Shown: positions 33,222-43,002, numbered from the stretch's first letter. The stretch: DNA of 64,000 nt from Planctomycetota bacterium (GCA_023150555.1 JAKLKQ010000029.1:1-64000), one strand, 5' to 3'. A program made the numbers and translations. Notes: generated by a model from the letters alone, not told the origin.

Positions 33222-35150
33222 ATGAATGCTCTTCGCACCAACCGCCTGCCGCAGCACGACGTGGAGGGCGCCGCCGGGGCCGCGCCGAGCGCCCTGCCGA
33301 AGCTGGGCAGCTACGACGTCGTCGTGGTCGGCGGGGGCACGGCCGGCGCGCCGGCGGCCATCGTCGCCGCGCAGGAGGGCCTGAAGACGGCGGTTGTCGA
33401 GCCGCAGTCGTTCCTGGGCGGCATCGGCACCGGCGGCGGCATCCACATGTACTACCACGGATTGCAGACGGGCGTGCAGCACGCGATCGACGAGCGCACC
33501 GCCGAGTGGACCAGGCGTATCGGCGGCACGGCAAAGGGCTTTCACCCCGAAGCGAAGAAACTTGCGCTGCAGGAACTGGCCGACGCCGCGGGCGTGACGT
33601 GCCTGTTCCGCACCTTCTTCCTGGGTGCGGTGATGGATGGCGCGCGCGTCGTTGGCGTGGCCGTCGAAGGCCCCGCCGGCGCGGGCTGGCTCGAGGCCAA
33701 GGTCGTGATCGACAGCACCGGCGACGCCGACGTGGCAGCGGCGGCCGGCGCCCCGATGCTCTTCGGGCGCGAAGGCGACCACGCGCCGCAGCCGTACAGC
33801 CTGGCGCCGGGCTGGATCAAGGATGGCCACTCGGTCATGTTCAAGAATTTCGACGCCGGCTACGTGGATCCGACGAACGCGCGGGACCAGAGCCGCGCGC
33901 AGCGTGAGGCCCGCGGGCTGCTTTCGCTCGAACGCTGCGAAGCGGAGAACCGCCTGCTGTACGTCTCGCCGGTGCTGGGCATCCGCGAGAGCCGCTTCCT
34001 CGACGCCGAGTACGTGATCACGCTCGACGACCAGCAGAAGCAGCGCCGCTTCGCCGACGTGATCGCGCGCGGCAAGGCGCACTACGACAACCACGCCTTC
34101 GACTACGAGAACGAGTCCATCGAGGCAAAGCTTTGGGTCGCGTCGACGGGCAACTGGCGCATGCTGATGTGCCACGACATCCCGTACCGCTGCCTGGTGC
34201 CGAAGAAGATCGACGGTTTGCTGGTCGCCTGCCGCGCCGTCGGCATGACCCACGACGCACACCAGCTGCTGCGCATGCAGCGCGACATGCAGGCCCTGGG
34301 CGAGGCTGCCGCGGTGGCCGCCGGCGTGGCGATCCGCAGCGGCACCAGCGTACGCAAAGCGGAAGTGAAGGCGGTCCAGAAGCGCTTGGTCGAGCGCACT
34401 GCGCTGGAAGAATCCGCGCTGCGCGGCGATGGGCTGGGCACGACGCTCGAATCCAACGCCGAGCTGGAAGCCAAGGACGTCGCGGGGCTGTTGGCGTGCT
34501 ACGGGACCAAGTACGAGGGCCCGGCGCAGTACGAGCTGCTCAAGCGCGGAGCAACCGCCCACGCGGACCTGCGCAAGGCGCTGAAGGACGGCGACGCGGA
34601 CCGCAAGCTGATGGCCGCCGTCGCGTTGGGCGTGCAGGGGCTGGCCGACGGCGCCGAGGTGCTGAAGGCCGCGGTCGCCGAACGCCGCGCCGACGTTATC
34701 AACGACGGCGTGCGCAGCGGCCCGCGCTGGAAGGGCGCCTTCTACCTGCTGGAGAAGCTGGGCCTGCGCGCGACGAAATCGATCGAACTCGCCGCCGGCC
34801 TGCTGAAGGATGCGGCACTGGACGTACACCAGGCCGTCGCCGCGATCCGCGCGCTCAACCGCGAAGCCACCGCCGCCGAAGCGTGTGGGAGCGTCCTGGC
34901 CGCCGCGAAGCGCACGGACATCCCCTGTACGCTGCAGCTTCAGGTCAGCACCAAGGGCGCGGGCGGGCGCACGGGCGCGCAGGACCGCCGCTTCGAGCTG
35001 GACCTGGCGGCGGCGGAGGCGCTGGCGAAGTTCGAGGCCTACGACGAGGCGCGCGCGCTGGCCGCCAGGCACGTGCACGACGAACGCGCGCTGGTGCGCG
35101 GCTACGCGCGTAAGGTGCTGTCCGGAATTCCCGAGGCCGTCGCGCGGTAG
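33222..35150 (+). CDS. FAD-dependent oxidoreductase with C-terminal helical repeats
   Basis: A 642-residue enzyme. Residues 25-400 match the FAD_oxidored family: YDVVVVGGGTAGAPAAIVAA, then LGGIGTGGGIHMYYHG, DSTGDADVAAAAGAP, and VACRAVGMTHDAHQLLRMQ near the end of the FAD part. These proteins oxidise or reduce unknown, probably carbohydrate, substrates. The last 230 residues form a HEAT/armadillo-like helical array (for example LRKALKDGDADRKLMAAVAL, AERRADVINDGV), unusual for this class and probably a binding module. The start is at the ATG at 33222, with CTGGAGA upstream. No signal peptide is present. Confidence 0.88.
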   Translation: MNALRTNRLPQHDVEGAAGAAPSALPKLGSYDVVVVGGGTAGAPAAIVAAQEGLKTAVVEPQSFLGGIGTGGGIHMYYHGLQTGVQHAIDERTAEWTRRIGGTAKGFHPEAKKLALQELADAAGVTCLFRTFFLGAVMDGARVVGVAVEGPAGAGWLEAKVVIDSTGDADVAAAAGAPMLFGREGDHAPQPYSLAPGWIKDGHSVMFKNFDAGYVDPTNARDQSRAQREARGLLSLERCEAENRLLYVSPVLGIRESRFLDAEYVITLDDQQKQRRFADVIARGKAHYDNHAFDYENESIEAKLWVASTGNWRMLMCHDIPYRCLVPKKIDGLLVACRAVGMTHDAHQLLRMQRDMQALGEAAAVAAGVAIRSGTSVRKAEVKAVQKRLVERTALEESALRGDGLGTTLESNAELEAKDVAGLLACYGTKYEGPAQYELLKRGATAHADLRKALKDGDADRKLMAAVALGVQGLADGAEVLKAAVAERRADVINDGVRSGPRWKGAFYLLEKLGLRATKSIELAAGLLKDAALDVHQAVAAIRALNREATAAEACGSVLAAAKRTDIPCTLQLQVSTKGAGGRTGAQDRRFELDLAAAEALAKFEAYDEARALAARHVHDERALVRGYARKVLSGIPEAVAR

Positions 35151-35190
35151 GCGACGGTTGAAGGTTCCACTCTGCTTTTCAGGAAACCCA

Positions 35191-35862
35191 TCAGGCCAGC
35201 GCTTCGGCCTTGGCGGCCCAGAGCAGCCCACGCACCATCAGGCGCAGGACCTCGGGCTTGCGCACCACGTCGGCGACGTGGCCTAGCGCATTGTAGTAGA
35301 CGCGGCCTTCGCCCCAGCGCCGTGTCCACAGCTGCGGCATGGTTACGGTCCCGTTGGGCGTGTGCGGCCCGGGTGCGATGGGAAACTGCGTCGTGGCCAG
35401 CACGTGGTTGGCCGGATCGACGTGCATGTAGTACTGCTCGCTGCTGACCTCGAAGTCCGCGCTGCCCTGCGTGATGAAGTGCGCGCGGTCGGCGATCGTG
35501 ACATTGTACTTGGTGCCGTCGCCGCCGGGATGGCCCACGAACTGCCCGCCGGTCATGAACTGGTACTCGGTATTCTTGCGGAAGGCGTCGCACATGCCGC
35601 CGTGGCAGCCGCCCAGGCCCACGCCCGATTGCACGGCGTCGTTCAGCGGATTGAACTGCTCTTTCGTAATCTCGCCCATCGTCCAGATCGGGACGATCAG
35701 GTTCAGCGCTTTCAGCTTGGCGGCGTCGGCAAGGCTGTCGAGCGTATCGGAGACCGTTACCTCCACGCCGCGCTCCTTCAGTGCTCCGGCGAGCACATCG
35801 GCGACTTCCTTCGGCTGGTGTCCGGCCCAGCCGCCCTGGACGATCAACGCGCGTGTGGCCAT
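35191..35862 (-). CDS. ThuA-like domain protein
   Basis: A 223-residue protein of the ThuA family (class I glutamine amidotransferase-like fold), known from trehalose utilisation loci and abundant in planctomycete-like genomes. Visible marks are ALIVQGGWAGHQ at the front, GVGLGGCHGGMCDAF as the nucleophile-elbow-like turn, and PQLWTRRWGEGRVYYNALGH near the end. The exact reaction is not established for the family, though a link to 3-keto-sugar metabolism has been proposed. An AAGGAGA element precedes the ATG. It is convergent with the FAD enzyme at 33222-35150. Confidence 0.9.
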   Translation of the reverse strand: MATRALIVQGGWAGHQPKEVADVLAGALKERGVEVTVSDTLDSLADAAKLKALNLIVPIWTMGEITKEQFNPLNDAVQSGVGLGGCHGGMCDAFRKNTEYQFMTGGQFVGHPGGDGTKYNVTIADRAHFITQGSADFEVSSEQYYMHVDPANHVLATTQFPIAPGPHTPNGTVTMPQLWTRRWGEGRVYYNALGHVADVVRKPEVLRLMVRGLLWAAKAEALA

Positions 35863-35997
35863 GGCGGGTCTCCTTGGGAGGTGCGTTCCCGAGGATACGC
35901 GCAGTCGGTGCGGGGCTCAAGCGCTGCGACTGGCCCGCGCCCGCCGTACTTGGTAGGCTGCCCGCAGCCCGTCTCGAACCGTGGAAGGAGTCTGCCG

Positions 35998-37176
35998 ATG
36001 CCGATGCCGCTGCGCGCCCGCGATGCCGATCCTATCTATTTGCTGAAGGGCATGATCGAAAGCGAGTCGGTGAACTTGGGCCCCGAGTTCGCCGACAGGG
36101 TCAACCCCGAGCGCACGGTCGTGGCGTTCCTGGAGCCGATCCTTAAGCGCGCGGGGTTCGAGGTGCGCAAACAGAAGGTGCGCGCCGGGCGCGTGAACCT
36201 GGTTGCGCGCCTGCGGGGACGCAAGAGCAGCCATCCCGTGATGTTCGAAGGGCACATGGACACGGTGGGCGTCGACGGCATGACGGTTCCGCCCTTCCGC
36301 CTTACGAAGCGCGGCGGCAGGCTGTACGGGCGCGGCACCGCCGACACCAAGGGCCCCACGGTCAGCTACCTCGGGGGGATCTTTCAGGCGCTGCGCGACG
36401 GCGTGCGCCCTGCGCGGGATATCGTCTTCGTCGGCGCGATGGGGGAGGAGACCGGCTGCGAGGGCTCGCGGCACCTGGCCCGCAGCGGCTTCCATGCTTC
36501 GTCGGGGCTTGTGGCCGAAGCCACGCGGCTGAACCTATGCGTCGCGCACAAATGCGCGCTGTGGTGGCGCGTGGCGGTGAAGGGCAAGACCGCGCACGGC
36601 AGCACGCCGCATCTGGGCGTCAGCGCCATCGAAGGCGCCGCGGCGGCGGTGCTGGCGCTCAAGATGCACGGCGGGCGGCTGGCGAAGCGCGGCAGGACGG
36701 AACTCCTCAGTGCCCCGACGCTGCACGTCGGCTGCATCCGCGGCGGCGAGAAGGTGAACGTGGTGCCCGCGCGCGCGGAGTTCGACGTCGACAGCCGCCT
36801 GCATCCGGACGAGGACGTGAAGGCGTACCTGCGCCGCGCCAACGCGCTGCTGCGCGGCACGCGCCTGCCGGGCGGCAAGGCCGTCGATGCGAAGGTGGTC
36901 GCGCACGAGCACTTCCTGGGCTTCGGCGCCGACCCGGATGCGCCGTTCCTGAAGCTGCTGGGCGAGATCGCGCGCGAAGTCACGCGCGGGTGCGGCGGGC
37001 ACGTGAAGGGCGGGGCCTTCTTCAGCGACGCCGGACCGCTGGCGAAGCGCGTGCGCGAGTTGGCGGTCTTCGGCCCCGGCGACATCGCACAGGCGCACAC
37101 GCCCGACGAGTACATCGACGCGGCGCAGCTGGAGGCCGGCACGCAGATCGTGCGCAAGCTCGTCGCCGCGCTGTAG
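35998..37176 (+). CDS. M20-family metallopeptidase/deacylase
   Basis: A 392-residue zinc hydrolase of family M20 (ArgE/DapE/CPG2). Zinc and catalytic residues are visible: His86 and Asp88 in FEGHMDTVGV, Asp116 in GRGTADTKGP, Glu150 and Glu151 in GEETGCEGSRH, and a final His in AQAHTPDEYID. The dimerisation lid domain begins with VKGKTAHGSTPHLGVSAIEG. Members cut N-acyl amino acids, succinyl-diaminopimelate or dipeptides. There is no operon context to choose between them. A GGAAGGAG lies at good distance from the ATG at 35998. Confidence 0.92.
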   Translation: MPMPLRARDADPIYLLKGMIESESVNLGPEFADRVNPERTVVAFLEPILKRAGFEVRKQKVRAGRVNLVARLRGRKSSHPVMFEGHMDTVGVDGMTVPPFRLTKRGGRLYGRGTADTKGPTVSYLGGIFQALRDGVRPARDIVFVGAMGEETGCEGSRHLARSGFHASSGLVAEATRLNLCVAHKCALWWRVAVKGKTAHGSTPHLGVSAIEGAAAAVLALKMHGGRLAKRGRTELLSAPTLHVGCIRGGEKVNVVPARAEFDVDSRLHPDEDVKAYLRRANALLRGTRLPGGKAVDAKVVAHEHFLGFGADPDAPFLKLLGEIAREVTRGCGGHVKGGAFFSDAGPLAKRVRELAVFGPGDIAQAHTPDEYIDAAQLEAGTQIVRKLVAAL

Positions 37177-37185
37177 GGCCTTTGC

Positions 37186-37219
37186 GCAAAAAGGAAAAGG
37201 CGCCCGTCTCCGGGCGCCT
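37186..37219 (-). terminator. Terminator of the matrixin-like gene, probably bidirectional
   Basis: The stem GGCGCCCG-TCTC-CGGGCGCC at 37199-37218 is perfect. On the minus strand it is followed by TTTTCCTTTTT, a good slip run; on the plus strand by TCTCTCTT. It lies between the convergent M20 and matrixin genes. Confidence 0.7.
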
Positions 37220-37245
37220 CTCTCTTCGGGATTTCAGAAGTTCGC

Positions 37246-39456
37246 TTACGGAACGATGACGCCTTGTCCTTTCTTGTTTTCGGTGGCCGTGTAGTCGAAG
37301 CTTCCGGTGGCCGTCGCAAAGATGCCGGAACCGGTGCCCAGCCAGACGTGGATCGGCACGTCCACCTCCACGTTGTCGGTGGCGAGGATGTTCGCGTTGA
37401 TCGCGCCGAGCGGGCTGAGCAAGGAGAAGAGGTCGGTCTTGGCGAGCTTCAGGGTCAGCACGCCCGTGACGTCGTTGACCTTGATCTTCACGCCGCCTAC
37501 CTGCACGGTCTTGCCCTTGATCAAGTCGTACTGGAACGGGAACGACGCGCCGCCGATGGTCACGTAGCCCGTCTTGATGGGGTCCGGCGTGCCTTGGGGT
37601 TGCTTGGAACCGATCAGCGCGTCGCTCTGCATCGTCACCGCGATGCTGTCGCTCTGGAACTTGGTGAAGGGCAGGACGAACTTGGCCTTGGTCACCTGCG
37701 CGTTGTCGCCGATGGTTACGGTGAACGTATCGGTGCCGACCAGGCCGTCGCTGTCGGTGACGGTCAGGGAGACGGTGAAGTTGCCCAGGAAGTCGAACTG
37801 GTGCGAGGGCGCCGCGGCCGTGGACGTGTTGCTTCCGCCGCTGCCCGGATCGCCGAAGTTCCACTCGGTGCTTACGATGGTCGCCGGGTTCACCGCCGAG
37901 GAATTCGACGAATCGAAGTTTACGACCAGGCCCGGATCGCCGAAGTTCTCGTCGGCGTCGATCACCGCCGTCGGCACCGGATCGCTGGCGGGAGAATCGC
38001 CGGGGTACATCGCCTGCGCGGCGGCGATCTCGTCGGCGGTGGGATCCTGGATGTTTTGGTCGAAGGGGAACATCAAGCTCGAATTACTGGTGCTATGGTC
38101 GAGGCCGATGCTGTGCCCGATCTCGTGCAACGAGACCGAATTCACGCGCTGGGTGTTGGCCCAGGAGAAGTCCTCGTCGTTGAAGATAATGTCCGTGTTC
38201 GCAAAGAACGACGGCGGGCCCAGGAAGAACGACGAGAAGCAGATCGCCAGCGTGTTGTTGCTGAAGTCGCCGCTGGGCGTGGTGTCCCAGGCCACGACAT
38301 TCAGGCTGTCGCCGGGGTTGTTCGTCGCGATGGCGGTGGTGTTGCCCAGGTTGAAGTCGAAGGCCAGACGCGAGCCCACGATGTCTTCCCACTTCTGGAA
38401 GCTGCCCTGCACCGTGGTCATGCAGTTGGGGTTGGTTACAGAGGTTGTCGTGCTGGGCCGCCAGATTACTTCGCCGTTGGCCACGCGGCCGGGCAGGTCG
38501 TTGTCCAGGTCCCAGATGGTGTCGTTGGGGAACTGCACGAACGCCTGCGAGGCGCTCCAGCCGATTCCGCCGCCGGCCGCCAGCATCGCGCCCAAAAAGA
38601 GCGCCAGCGTCCTGACGGTCGCGCCTTTCGCGCGCCGGTGCCTGCGGAAGTAGACGTAGCCGGCCGCGGCGAGCGCGAAGAGCACGCACGCCAGGCCCGC
38701 GTAGAACCAGCTGCGCTGCTGCGCCTGCGCTTCGTGCGCCTGCTGCGCGGCCAGCGTCTCCTGCACGATCGCGGGCACGGCGTTGTGTCCGTGCGCCTGG
38801 CTGGGCCCGAGGGTCTCGGCCAGCTTCGCGGCGACCTTGTCGGCGTCAACAGCGGCGGCCGGCGTGCCGGCGGCGTACGACGTCACCAGTTCGCAGAAGG
38901 TGCCGTAGGGGATCGCGCGCGAGAGCAGCTTCGCTTCGGCGTCCTCCTTCGAGCCGTCGCCCTTCAGCTGCATCGCCTGCGGGCACAGGGCGCTCTCGAC
39001 GTAGGTCTCGTTGTCGCGTTCCGCGAGGTTGAACTTGCCCAGGCCCAGGTCCTGCATCATCCAGCCGCGCCCTTCGACCTGCTTCAGGAACACGATGGCC
39101 TGCTCGCCCATCTTGAAGTCGGGGCCGTCCGGCACGTAGTAGCCCATGTTGCCCAGGATTCCGCCGGGCGTGTCGACGCTGATCTGCTCGGGCAGCTCGC
39201 CTTTCAGCACGCGCAGGACCTTCATGCCGACGTGCGTGCGCGGGTAGTGCTCGCCCGCGGGCGGTTCGGCGTAGGTCTTCTCGACGACCTGGATCTCGGC
39301 GATCGCCGCGGCGTTCTGCGTCAGGTCCTGCAGCGAGGTCCGCAGGTACGTCGCCGCGGAACCCGCGAAGCCGAGCAGCGCCACCAGCGCGAAGGCCAGC
39401 ACGGGCGCGAGGCGGCGGGTCCGTCGGTGGGGCGGGGTAGGACGGGCAGACGGCAT
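37246..39456 (-). CDS. Matrixin-like metalloprotease with PKD domain and internal membrane helices
   Basis: A 736-residue protein. A signal anchor lies at 16-36, then an outer domain of about 200 residues with EISVDTPGG-type sequence (EQISVDTPGGILGNMGYYV) reminiscent of proteins placed before matrixins. Two more membrane helices follow at about 250-270 and 282-302. The protease domain has the full zinc motif SLHEIGHSIGLDHS with His444, Glu445, His448 and His454. A PKD domain follows at about 494-590 (EWNFGDPGSGG, FTVSLTVTDSDG), then a beta-rich C-terminal part. Matrixins (metzincins) cut extracellular protein. The start at 39456 has a perfect AAGGAGGAG; a longer frame to 39621 is not used. 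Confidence 0.9.
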   Translation of the reverse strand: MPSARPTPPHRRTRRLAPVLAFALVALLGFAGSAATYLRTSLQDLTQNAAAIAEIQVVEKTYAEPPAGEHYPRTHVGMKVLRVLKGELPEQISVDTPGGILGNMGYYVPDGPDFKMGEQAIVFLKQVEGRGWMMQDLGLGKFNLAERDNETYVESALCPQAMQLKGDGSKEDAEAKLLSRAIPYGTFCELVTSYAAGTPAAAVDADKVAAKLAETLGPSQAHGHNAVPAIVQETLAAQQAHEAQAQQRSWFYAGLACVLFALAAAGYVYFRRHRRAKGATVRTLALFLGAMLAAGGGIGWSASQAFVQFPNDTIWDLDNDLPGRVANGEVIWRPSTTTSVTNPNCMTTVQGSFQKWEDIVGSRLAFDFNLGNTTAIATNNPGDSLNVVAWDTTPSGDFSNNTLAICFSSFFLGPPSFFANTDIIFNDEDFSWANTQRVNSVSLHEIGHSIGLDHSTSNSSLMFPFDQNIQDPTADEIAAAQAMYPGDSPASDPVPTAVIDADENFGDPGLVVNFDSSNSSAVNPATIVSTEWNFGDPGSGGSNTSTAAAPSHQFDFLGNFTVSLTVTDSDGLVGTDTFTVTIGDNAQVTKAKFVLPFTKFQSDSIAVTMQSDALIGSKQPQGTPDPIKTGYVTIGGASFPFQYDLIKGKTVQVGGVKIKVNDVTGVLTLKLAKTDLFSLLSPLGAINANILATDNVEVDVPIHVWLGTGSGIFATATGSFDYTATENKKGQGVIVP

Positions 39457-39619
39457 GGGCTCCTCCTTAACAGGGTGTCTATTCCCCCAACACGTTGCAC
39501 CAGTGCAGCGTGTTCTTGTCACCGGACGTTGTCCCAGCCAACGTCCGATGTGGTAGCGGCGCGCAATGCGCCGGGCTACGGTATGTCGTACTGCTCTACC
39601 AAAGGAGGGCGCACCTGCC

Positions 39620-41053
39620 ATGCCAAAACCAGGCGCCGATATGGACCCTGCGCAGTTCCGCGCCGCCGCGCATCGCGTCGCGGACCTGCTCGCCGACTAT
39701 CTCGAGGGCGTCGAACGCTACCCTGTGCTTCCGAAGATTCAGCCCGGCGCCGTGCGCGCGCAGCTGCCTGCGCAAGCGCCCGCGCAGGGCGAGTCCATCG
39801 ACGCGATCCTCGACGACTACCAGGCGCTCATCGAGCCCAACGTCACGCACTGGAACCACCCCGGCTTCCTGGCCTACTTCGCGATCACCGGCTCGGGCCC
39901 GGGGATCCTCGGCGAAGCCCTCGCCGCGGGCCTGAACGTCAACGCGATGCTGTGGCGCACAAGCCCCGCCGCCGTCGAGCTGGAGGAGACCGTCTGTGAC
40001 TGGCTGCGCGGGCTGCTCGAACTGCCCGCCTCCTTTAAGGGGCACATCAACGACACCGCCTCGATCAGCACGCTGGTCGCGCTGGCCGCCGCGCGCCACC
40101 GCGCCGATCCGGCCGTGCGCGAGAAGGGCCTGGCCGGGCGCGGCGATCTTCAAGCGCTGCGCGTCTACTGCAGCGACCAGGCGCACTCGTCGGTCGACAA
40201 GGCCGCCATCGCGCTGGGCTTCGGCGTCGAGAACGTCGTGCGCGTGAAGAGCGACGCGGACTTCCGCATGGACGCGAACGCGTTGGGCAAAGCGATCGCC
40301 GCCGACCGCGCGGCGGGCCGGCGGCCCATCGCCGTCGTGGCGACGGCAGGCACGACGGTGACGACGAGCGTCGATCCGCTGCGCGCGGCGGCGGAACTCT
40401 GCGCACGCGAAAAACTCTGGCTGCACGTCGATGCCGCCTACGCCGGTAGCGCGGCGATATGCCCCGAATTCCGCAAACTGCTCGACGGGCTGGAGGCCGC
40501 GGACTCGATCGTGGTCAACCCGCACAAGTGGCTCTTCACGCCCGTGGACTGCTCGGTGCTGCTGGCGCGCGAGCCCGGCGCGCTGCGCGCGGCCTTCGCG
40601 CTGGTGCCCGAGTACCTCAAGACGAGCGAGGCCGCGACGAACCTGATGGACTACGGCGTGCAGCTGGGCCGGCGCTTCCGCGCGCTGAAGCTGTGGATGG
40701 TGCTGCGGCACTTCGGCGCCGAGGGCCTGCGCGAACGCATCCGCGAGCACGTGCGCCTCGCGGGACTCTTCAAGGCGTGGATCGAGGCCGACGCGCGCTT
40801 CGAATGCGCCGCGCCGGTGCCGTTCAGCACCGTCTGCTTCCGTGCCGTGCCGAAGGGTAAGCCCGAAGCGCAGGACGCCTTCAACGAGAAGCTGGTGAAC
40901 GAAGTCAACGCGGCGGGCCCGGTCTTCCTCTCGTCGACGAAGTTGCGCGGGCGCACGATCCTGCGCCTGGCGGTGGGCAACCTGCGCACGGAAGAGCGGC
41001 ACGTTCGCAGAGCTTTCGATCTGCTTTGCGAAGCCTACGCGCGGCTGGCGTGA
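39620..41053 (+). CDS. PLP-dependent aromatic-L-amino-acid decarboxylase-like protein (group II)
   Basis: A 477-residue group II pyridoxal-phosphate decarboxylase, as in tryptophan/tyrosine/dopa decarboxylases. The cofactor Lys is Lys303 in VNPHKWLFTP, the pyridine-nitrogen partner is Asp271 in HVDAAYAGSA, and the stacking His is His189 in DQAHSSVDKA. Other family marks are NHPGFLAYFAITGSGPG and HLRVGNLRT-like end sequence (LRLAVGNLRTEERHV). It should make an aromatic amine such as tryptamine, tyramine or phenylethylamine; the substrate is not readable. An AAAGGAGGG precedes the ATG. The next gene starts 122 bases downstream on the same strand. Confidence 0.93.
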   Translation: MPKPGADMDPAQFRAAAHRVADLLADYLEGVERYPVLPKIQPGAVRAQLPAQAPAQGESIDAILDDYQALIEPNVTHWNHPGFLAYFAITGSGPGILGEALAAGLNVNAMLWRTSPAAVELEETVCDWLRGLLELPASFKGHINDTASISTLVALAAARHRADPAVREKGLAGRGDLQALRVYCSDQAHSSVDKAAIALGFGVENVVRVKSDADFRMDANALGKAIAADRAAGRRPIAVVATAGTTVTTSVDPLRAAAELCAREKLWLHVDAAYAGSAAICPEFRKLLDGLEAADSIVVNPHKWLFTPVDCSVLLAREPGALRAAFALVPEYLKTSEAATNLMDYGVQLGRRFRALKLWMVLRHFGAEGLRERIREHVRLAGLFKAWIEADARFECAAPVPFSTVCFRAVPKGKPEAQDAFNEKLVNEVNAAGPVFLSSTKLRGRTILRLAVGNLRTEERHVRRAFDLLCEAYARLA

Positions 41054-41175
41054 GGCCCGCGCGGGCCGCGACCTTATACGTCCCAAATTCGCCCCTCGGG
41101 GCGGCATTGAATGCGGGAGTCTTTGACCCCGCTTCGGTGTATACTGGGGGAAGCCCGCCGCTTGAGGAGCCCGCC

Positions 41176-43002
41176 ATGCCCGAACGAATCGCCCCGCAGC
41201 GCGTCTTCTTCCGCAGCTACGAGCCCGAGGGCTATCGCTTCCAGAAACGCTCGGCCGAGGCCGAACGCGTGGCCTCCCGTCCGAACCTGGACGACCTCGC
41301 GGGGCTGGCGGCGCCGGCGTGGTTCGAGCACGCGAAGGCCTTCGGCGATTTCTTGGACCTGTGGGGCAACGTGCGCGAGTCGCTCGCCACGAAGGTGCGC
41401 GCGGTCTACGACGCCGGCGGCCTCTTCGTCGGCGTTCGCATGGACGAGCCGCGCACGAAACAGATGCGCGGGCTGGTGCCGGCGGGCCATCCCGAGCCGC
41501 GCCTGAAGATCGAGGGCGTGCCGCTGGGCTATCCGCCCGAACGCGACGACAATTTCCAGATCGCCATCGATCCCGCGCACGCCGGCCGGCAGTATTTCCA
41601 GTTCCTGGTCACCAACACCGGCTACGCGCACGTCCGCGCCAAGGAGTACTCGTACAACGAGTCCGTGCAGCCGCGCGTGGAGGGCGGGGAGGTGCAGCAG
41701 GTCGCGACGGCGAAGATCGTCGAGGCCGGCTGGGCGCACCGCGCCGTCGTCGCGCCCAACGGCGAGGCCGCGTGGTACGCGTTCTTCTCGATTCCGTGGA
41801 CCTCGCTGGGGCTCGCCGGCCCGCCCGCGCATTCGCCCATCGGCTTCCAGGCGCTGCGCACGCGCACGGCGCCGGAACTGACGCACGAAAGCTGGACGGT
41901 GGTCGGCGATCCGGACTTCATGGTCGCGATGGAATTCGGCGACCTGTACCTGAAGCCGCCCGTCGTAACGCTGGACGCCGTGGACTTCGGCCGCCCGGTG
42001 CTGGGGCGCAACGAACTGAAGCTGCTGCTGGGCTCGCCGAACGGGCACGCCTCGGTCAAGGCCGAGGTGCAGATCCGCCGCCAGCGCACGGGCGAGTTCC
42101 TGAAGCTGACCAGCAAGACGCCCCAGATCGACATCGAGGCGCGCGGCGCGGCCGAGGCGAGCCTGCCGTACACGCTCGACTGGCAGGAGCCCAAGATCCA
42201 GGAGCTGATCCTGACCATCCGCGACGCCGACAGCGGCGCGGAGGTCTACCGCGGGCTGTACGAACTGGGCCGCTTCGCGCAGATCCCCACCGAGGACCAG
42301 CACCGCTGGGACGACCGGCAGCCCAACCCCTCGCCGGACGACTCGAACTTCGTCGAGGCCAAGCGCAACTACCTGCTCTCGCGGCTGCCGCGCTTCGAAC
42401 GCAAGACCACGGCGCAGGGCGCGCCCTCGGACTTCTGCGTGGAGAGCGAGGACGGGCAGACGCGCTTCAACTTCATGCAGCCGGGCGTCTGCCGCAAGAT
42501 CGCGGCGTTCGTCGAGTCGAAGTTCGACAACGATCTCGACCGCATGGCCGCGGCCTCGCTGCTGGTCCACCAGAAGGTCTTCGCGATGCACTGCGCGCCG
42601 CTGTCGTCGCTGCACAACAACTTCACGCCCGAAAGCGCGCTGCGCCTGAACGGCGGGCACTGCTACTCGCGCGCGCTGTCGCTGGCCGGGGTGATGCGCG
42701 AGATCAACTACGCGGCCGGCCCGCGCAAGGGCCAGCCCTACGACGCCACGATCATGTTCGTGCTCGGCCACGTGATCGTGCGCGTGCGCGAGGACGGGGA
42801 GAACTACCTCTTCGACCCGACCTTCGGCAGCTTCTACTACGCGAAGGACAACAAGCGCTTCGCGACGGAGAAGGAGCTCGGCGCGGACCTTTCGCTCGCC
42901 GACCGCTACATCTTCGACCGCCACAAGGACTTCCGCCACCCCGCCAGCCACGCCGCCGCCGCGGTGGGCAACGTGATCTGGCCCGCCGGCGCGCCCGAGT
43001 GA
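41176..43002 (+). CDS. CBM9-like domain fused to a transglutaminase-like (papain-fold) domain
   Basis: A 608-residue protein with no signal peptide. Residues 40-260 look like a family 9 carbohydrate-binding module or DOMON-like sandwich (FGDFLDLWGNVRESLATKV, DDNFQIAIDPAH, AWYAFFSIPWTSLGL, PIGFQALRTRT). The C-terminal part is of the transglutaminase-like fold with a Cys-His-Asp triad: Cys496 in LNGGHCYSRALSLAGVMR, His532 in FVLGHVIVRV and Asp547 in NYLFDPTFGS. Such domains act as amide- or ester-cutting enzymes or cross-linkers. I do not know this pairing. A GAGGAG lies before the ATG at 41176. The lack of a secretion signal is odd for a carbohydrate-binding protein. Confidence 0.8.
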   Translation: MPERIAPQRVFFRSYEPEGYRFQKRSAEAERVASRPNLDDLAGLAAPAWFEHAKAFGDFLDLWGNVRESLATKVRAVYDAGGLFVGVRMDEPRTKQMRGLVPAGHPEPRLKIEGVPLGYPPERDDNFQIAIDPAHAGRQYFQFLVTNTGYAHVRAKEYSYNESVQPRVEGGEVQQVATAKIVEAGWAHRAVVAPNGEAAWYAFFSIPWTSLGLAGPPAHSPIGFQALRTRTAPELTHESWTVVGDPDFMVAMEFGDLYLKPPVVTLDAVDFGRPVLGRNELKLLLGSPNGHASVKAEVQIRRQRTGEFLKLTSKTPQIDIEARGAAEASLPYTLDWQEPKIQELILTIRDADSGAEVYRGLYELGRFAQIPTEDQHRWDDRQPNPSPDDSNFVEAKRNYLLSRLPRFERKTTAQGAPSDFCVESEDGQTRFNFMQPGVCRKIAAFVESKFDNDLDRMAAASLLVHQKVFAMHCAPLSSLHNNFTPESALRLNGGHCYSRALSLAGVMREINYAAGPRKGQPYDATIMFVLGHVIVRVREDGENYLFDPTFGSFYYAKDNKRFATEKELGADLSLADRYIFDRHKDFRHPASHAAAAVGNVIWPAGAPE

